The position numbers were made by a program, and so were the translations under genes. DNA of 11,715 nucleotides from Lautropia sp. SCN 70-15. Lineage in GTDB: Bacteria > Pseudomonadota > Gammaproteobacteria > Burkholderiales > Burkholderiaceae_E. Under the pieces are notes generated by a model, which worked only from the letters and a program-made list of their open reading frames with translations, searched no databases and had not been told where the DNA came from. The first letter of the stretch is position 1, and every line of letters begins with the position of its first letter. Positions 9,651-11,715 of the stretch are shown in pieces. The stretch spans positions 3,632 to 15,346 of the forward strand of contig MEEC01000080.1 of NCBI GenBank assembly GCA_001724315.1, given 5' to 3'.

Positions 9651-9666
9651 CGCCCGCGGCCGGGCG
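9651..9666. terminator. Weak hairpin in the convergent EAL/VOC gap
   Basis: CGCCCG (9651-9656) pairs with CGGGCG (9661-9666) around CGGC, immediately after the EAL stop codon. A second self-complementary CGCCCGGGCG lies at 9702-9711 just before the end of the opposing gene. Neither has a T-run. In a 64-bp convergent gap they may help end both transcripts, but support is limited. Confidence 0.2.
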
Positions 9667-9712
9667 CCTCGGCCGTCGAGCCGCACCCGGCGCCGTCAGG
9701 ACGCCCGGGCGC

Positions 9713-10111
9713 TCACTTCGCGAACAGCGACGCGATGTCGCGGAAGGCCTTGAACTCGAGCGCATTGCCCGAGGGATCGAGGAAGAACATCGTGGCCTGC
9801 TCGCCGACCTGGCCCTTGAAGCGGACGTGCGGCTCGATCACGAACGAAACGCCGGCCGCCTTCAGGCGGTCGGCCAGCGCCTGCCAGTCCTCCATCGGCA
9901 GCACGACGCCGAAGTGACGCACCGGCACCTGGTCGCCGTCGACCGCGTTGGTCGCCGCCTGCCGGGCCTCGTCGGGCGCAAGGTGCGCGACCTCCAGGCC
10001 CTGAAGGAGGGAACTGCGGCCCTCGGGGCAGCCGAGCAGCCCGCCGTAGAAGGCGCGGGCGGCGGCGAGATCGTGGACGGGAAAGGCGAGATGGAAAGGA
10101 TGAACGGCCAT
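9713..10111 (-). CDS. VOC-family (glyoxalase/dioxygenase-fold) protein
   Basis: 132 residues read leftward from ATG at 10111-10109, a single-module vicinal-oxygen-chelate protein. Likely metal ligands are H7 (PFHLAFPV), H66 (VPVRHFGVV) and E119 (NALEFKAF), the usual 2-His-1-Glu set. Other family features are AARAFYGGLLGCPEGRSS, AGVSFVIEPHVRFKGQVGEQATMFFLDPSGN. The substrate cannot be told; VOC proteins of this type are often annotated as glyoxalase or extradiol dioxygenase without proof. Odd point: after GRSS (31-34) the sequence passes straight to LLQGLEVAHLAP. From memory, relatives carry about 8-10 more residues here (a W-D-F-containing strand), so a small in-frame deletion is suspected. 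The ribosome binding site is weak. The gene lies 89 bp downstream of the hyuB-like gene in the same direction and converges on the EAL gene. Confidence 0.85.
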   Translation of the reverse strand: MAVHPFHLAFPVHDLAAARAFYGGLLGCPEGRSSLLQGLEVAHLAPDEARQAATNAVDGDQVPVRHFGVVLPMEDWQALADRLKAAGVSFVIEPHVRFKGQVGEQATMFFLDPSGNALEFKAFRDIASLFAK

Positions 10112-10157
10112 GGCAAGCGTGTTCGGGAAGACCGGGAAAGGTCGAAACCGGGACAGA

Positions 10158-10173
10158 CCCGGCGAGAGCCGGG
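10158..10173. other. GNRA-loop hairpin between the hyuB-like and VOC genes
   Basis: CCCGGC (10158-10163) pairs perfectly with GCCGGG (10168-10173) around GAGA on the plus strand (loop TCTC in the leftward transcript). It follows the hyuB-like stop codon by about 28 bp. On the minus strand it is followed by TCTGTCCC, which is not a clear T-run. It could be a weak terminator of the hyuB-like gene or a 5' stem of the VOC transcript. Confidence 0.3.
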
Positions 10174-10179
10174 ATTATC
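10174..10179 (-). promoter_or_regulatory. Candidate -10 box for the VOC gene
   Basis: Read on the minus strand these bases are GATAAT, matching five of six positions of TATAAT. A convincing -35 box is missing at 16-18 bp. Transcription would start about 55-60 bases before the VOC ATG, inside the hairpin at 10158-10173. Reported as weak evidence that the VOC gene can be transcribed apart from the hyuB-like gene. Confidence 0.25.
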
Positions 10180-10200
10180 TCAGAGCGGCACCGCCGGGAT

Positions 10201-11715
10201 TCAGCCTTGCCCGAAACCGCCGCCGCCCGGCGTCTCGATCACGAACATGTCGCCCGCCGCCAGTTCCGCCTTGTCGGCGTGCCCGAGCTCCTCGACCCGG
10301 CCGTCGGCCCTCACCACGCAGTTTCGCCCGGGCGCGCCGGCCTGGCCGCCCGCCGCGCCGAAGGCCGGATGGATCCGGCCGTTGGACAGGATCGACGCGG
10401 TCATCGGCTCCAGGAAGCGGACCCGGCGCACGCCGCCGTCGCCTCCGCGCCAGCGCCCCGCACCGCCGGACCCCTTGCGGATCTCGTAGCTCTCCAGCCG
10501 CACCGGGAAGCGCAACTCGAGCACCTCGGGGTCGGTGAGGCGCGAGTTCGTCATGTGGGTCTGCACGACCGCGGTGCCGTCGAAGCCGCCCACCAGCCCG
10601 CCCTGCGCGTCGAACACCCCGCCGGCGCCCGAGCCGCCGGAGATCGTTTCGTAGTACTGATAGCGCGCATTGCCGAAGGTGAAGTTGTTCATCGTCGGCG
10701 TGCCCGAAGCCATCACGCCGAGCGCGCCGTACAGGCAGTTGGTGATGCACATCGAGGTCTCGACGTTGCCGGCCACCACCGCCGCCGGGTGGCGCGGATT
10801 GAGCATCGTGCCTTCGGGAACGATGACGGAGATCGGCTTCAGGCAGCCGGCGTTCATCGGGATCTCGTCGTCGACTAGCGTGCGGAACACGTAGAGCACC
10901 GCGGCCATGGTCACCGCGAGCGGCGCGTTGAAGTTGTTCGGCAACTGGGCCGAGGTGCCGCTGAAGTCGATGATCGCGCTGCGGCTCGCGTGGTCCACGG
11001 TGATCTTCGCGCGGATGACGGCGCCGTTGTCGAGCGGCAGCTCGAAGGCGCCATCCTTCAGCGCGCCGATGACGCGGCGCACCGATTCCTCGGCGTTGTC
11101 CTGCACGTGGCCCATGTAGGCCATGACCACGTCGAGCCCGAAGTGGCGCACCATCTTCAGCAGTTCCTCGCGGCCCTTCTCGTTGGCCGCGATCTGCGCG
11201 CGCAGGTCGGCGATGTTCTGGTCCGGGTTGCGGGCCGGATACTTCGCCGACGACAGCGCTTCGCGCAGGGCCTGCTCGCGGAATTCGCCGCCCGCCACCA
11301 GGTGGAAGTCGGTCAGCAGCACGCCCTCCTCGTCGATGGTGCGGCTGTCGGGCGGCATCGAGCCCGGCGTGATCCCGCCGATGTCGGCATGGTGCCCGCG
11401 CGAGCCGACGTAGAAGAGGATCTTCCCGCCGGCCTCGTCGAAGACCGGCGTGATCACGGTCACGTCCGGCAGGTGCGTGCCGCCGGCGTAGGGATCGTTG
11501 AGCACGTAGACGTCGCCGGGCTGGAGCGGCGCCTTGGGCGGCGCGGCGCCGTCCTGCCCGACGTGCTCGCGAATCACCGCCTGCACGCTCGCGCCCATCG
11601 ACCCCAGGTGCACCGGCATGTGCGGCGCATTGGCCACCAGGTTGCCGTGCGCGTCGAAGACCGCGCAGGAGAAGTCGAGCCGCTCCTTGATGTTGACCGA
11701 GTGCGCGGTGTTCTG
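10201..11715 (-). CDS. Hydantoinase B / 5-oxoprolinase-type protein, C-terminal 504 residues (runs off right edge)
   Basis: The leftward frame is open from base 11715 to the TGA at 10203-10201; the true start is outside the window, and GTG at 11637 is only an internal codon. The visible part is nearly a full HyuB domain: NTAHSVNIKERLDFSCA at the very edge, GDVYVLNDPYAGGTHLPDVT, FYVGSRGHHADIGG, NPDQNIADLRAQIAANEKG, PMNAGCLKP, AAVVAGNVETS, QTHMTNSRLTDPEVLE and a C-terminal TPGGGGFGQG. Members hydrolyse cyclic amides (5-oxoproline, hydantoins) with ATP, or carboxylate ketones, together with a HyuA-type half. The motif style is that of bacterial 5-oxoprolinase, often a single ~1200-residue HyuA-HyuB fusion; whether this is fused or a separate hyuB cannot be seen. 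The VOC gene follows 89 bp downstream and may be co-transcribed. Confidence 0.92.
   Translation of the reverse strand, partial: QNTAHSVNIKERLDFSCAVFDAHGNLVANAPHMPVHLGSMGASVQAVIREHVGQDGAAPPKAPLQPGDVYVLNDPYAGGTHLPDVTVITPVFDEAGGKILFYVGSRGHHADIGGITPGSMPPDSRTIDEEGVLLTDFHLVAGGEFREQALREALSSAKYPARNPDQNIADLRAQIAANEKGREELLKMVRHFGLDVVMAYMGHVQDNAEESVRRVIGALKDGAFELPLDNGAVIRAKITVDHASRSAIIDFSGTSAQLPNNFNAPLAVTMAAVLYVFRTLVDDEIPMNAGCLKPISVIVPEGTMLNPRHPAAVVAGNVETSMCITNCLYGALGVMASGTPTMNNFTFGNARYQYYETISGGSGAGGVFDAQGGLVGGFDGTAVVQTHMTNSRLTDPEVLELRFPVRLESYEIRKGSGGAGRWRGGDGGVRRVRFLEPMTASILSNGRIHPAFGAAGGQAGAPGRNCVVRADGRVEELGHADKAELAAGDMFVIETPGGGGFGQG

Noticed and set aside
7273..9765. An 830-codon leftward frame opposite the MASE1-EAL gene
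   Set aside because: Low-complexity Arg/Gly/Asp/Gln-rich translation antisense to a well-supported gene.

Overview
This 11.7 kb window comes from a very GC-rich bacterial chromosome. Gene content and protein style (a 327-residue malate dehydrogenase of the betaproteobacterial type, an AcnA-type aconitase, a PrpC-type methylcitrate synthase, a MASE1/EAL protein) point to a betaproteobacterium, most likely Burkholderiales. I do not assign a genus. There are no RNA genes, insertion sequences, CRISPR arrays or clear signs of recent transfer. No gene-free stretch exceeds 300 bases.

Left part (1-7177): a GntR-family regulator reads leftward off the edge. It faces a rightward block of central-carbon genes: mdh, prpB, prpC (open in frame into a secreted DUF3617 domain) and acnA. 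The 199-bp divergent spacer holds a good sigma70-type promoter for mdh (TTGACA, 17 bp, TAAACT). Just upstream of its -35 box lies an AT-rich 12-bp perfect palindrome, a natural candidate operator for the GntR protein. The enzymes fit together chemically. PrpC condenses propionyl-CoA with oxaloacetate, aconitase rehydrates the 2-methylaconitate intermediate, PrpB splits 2-methylisocitrate into pyruvate and succinate, and Mdh regenerates oxaloacetate from malate derived from succinate. Mdh and AcnA also serve the TCA cycle. A dedicated methylcitrate dehydratase (PrpD, or AcnD with PrpF) and a sigma54-type PrpR regulator are not in the window.

Middle (7178-9648): a strong GC hairpin and a long C-rich, G-poor tract follow acnA and probably end the operon. 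Next is a membrane-bound MASE1 - degenerate GGDEF - EAL protein, likely a cyclic-di-GMP phosphodiesterase. Its true start is uncertain and is probably well downstream of the first open codon.

Right part (9649-11715): two leftward genes converge on the EAL gene. One is a small VOC/glyoxalase-fold protein. The other is the C-terminal part of a hydantoinase B / 5-oxoprolinase-type protein that continues beyond the right edge.

The least ordinary observation is the in-frame run-through between prpC and a signal-peptide-bearing DUF3617 protein. Otherwise this is mostly well-known metabolism, and I see no convincing evidence for a wholly new system.
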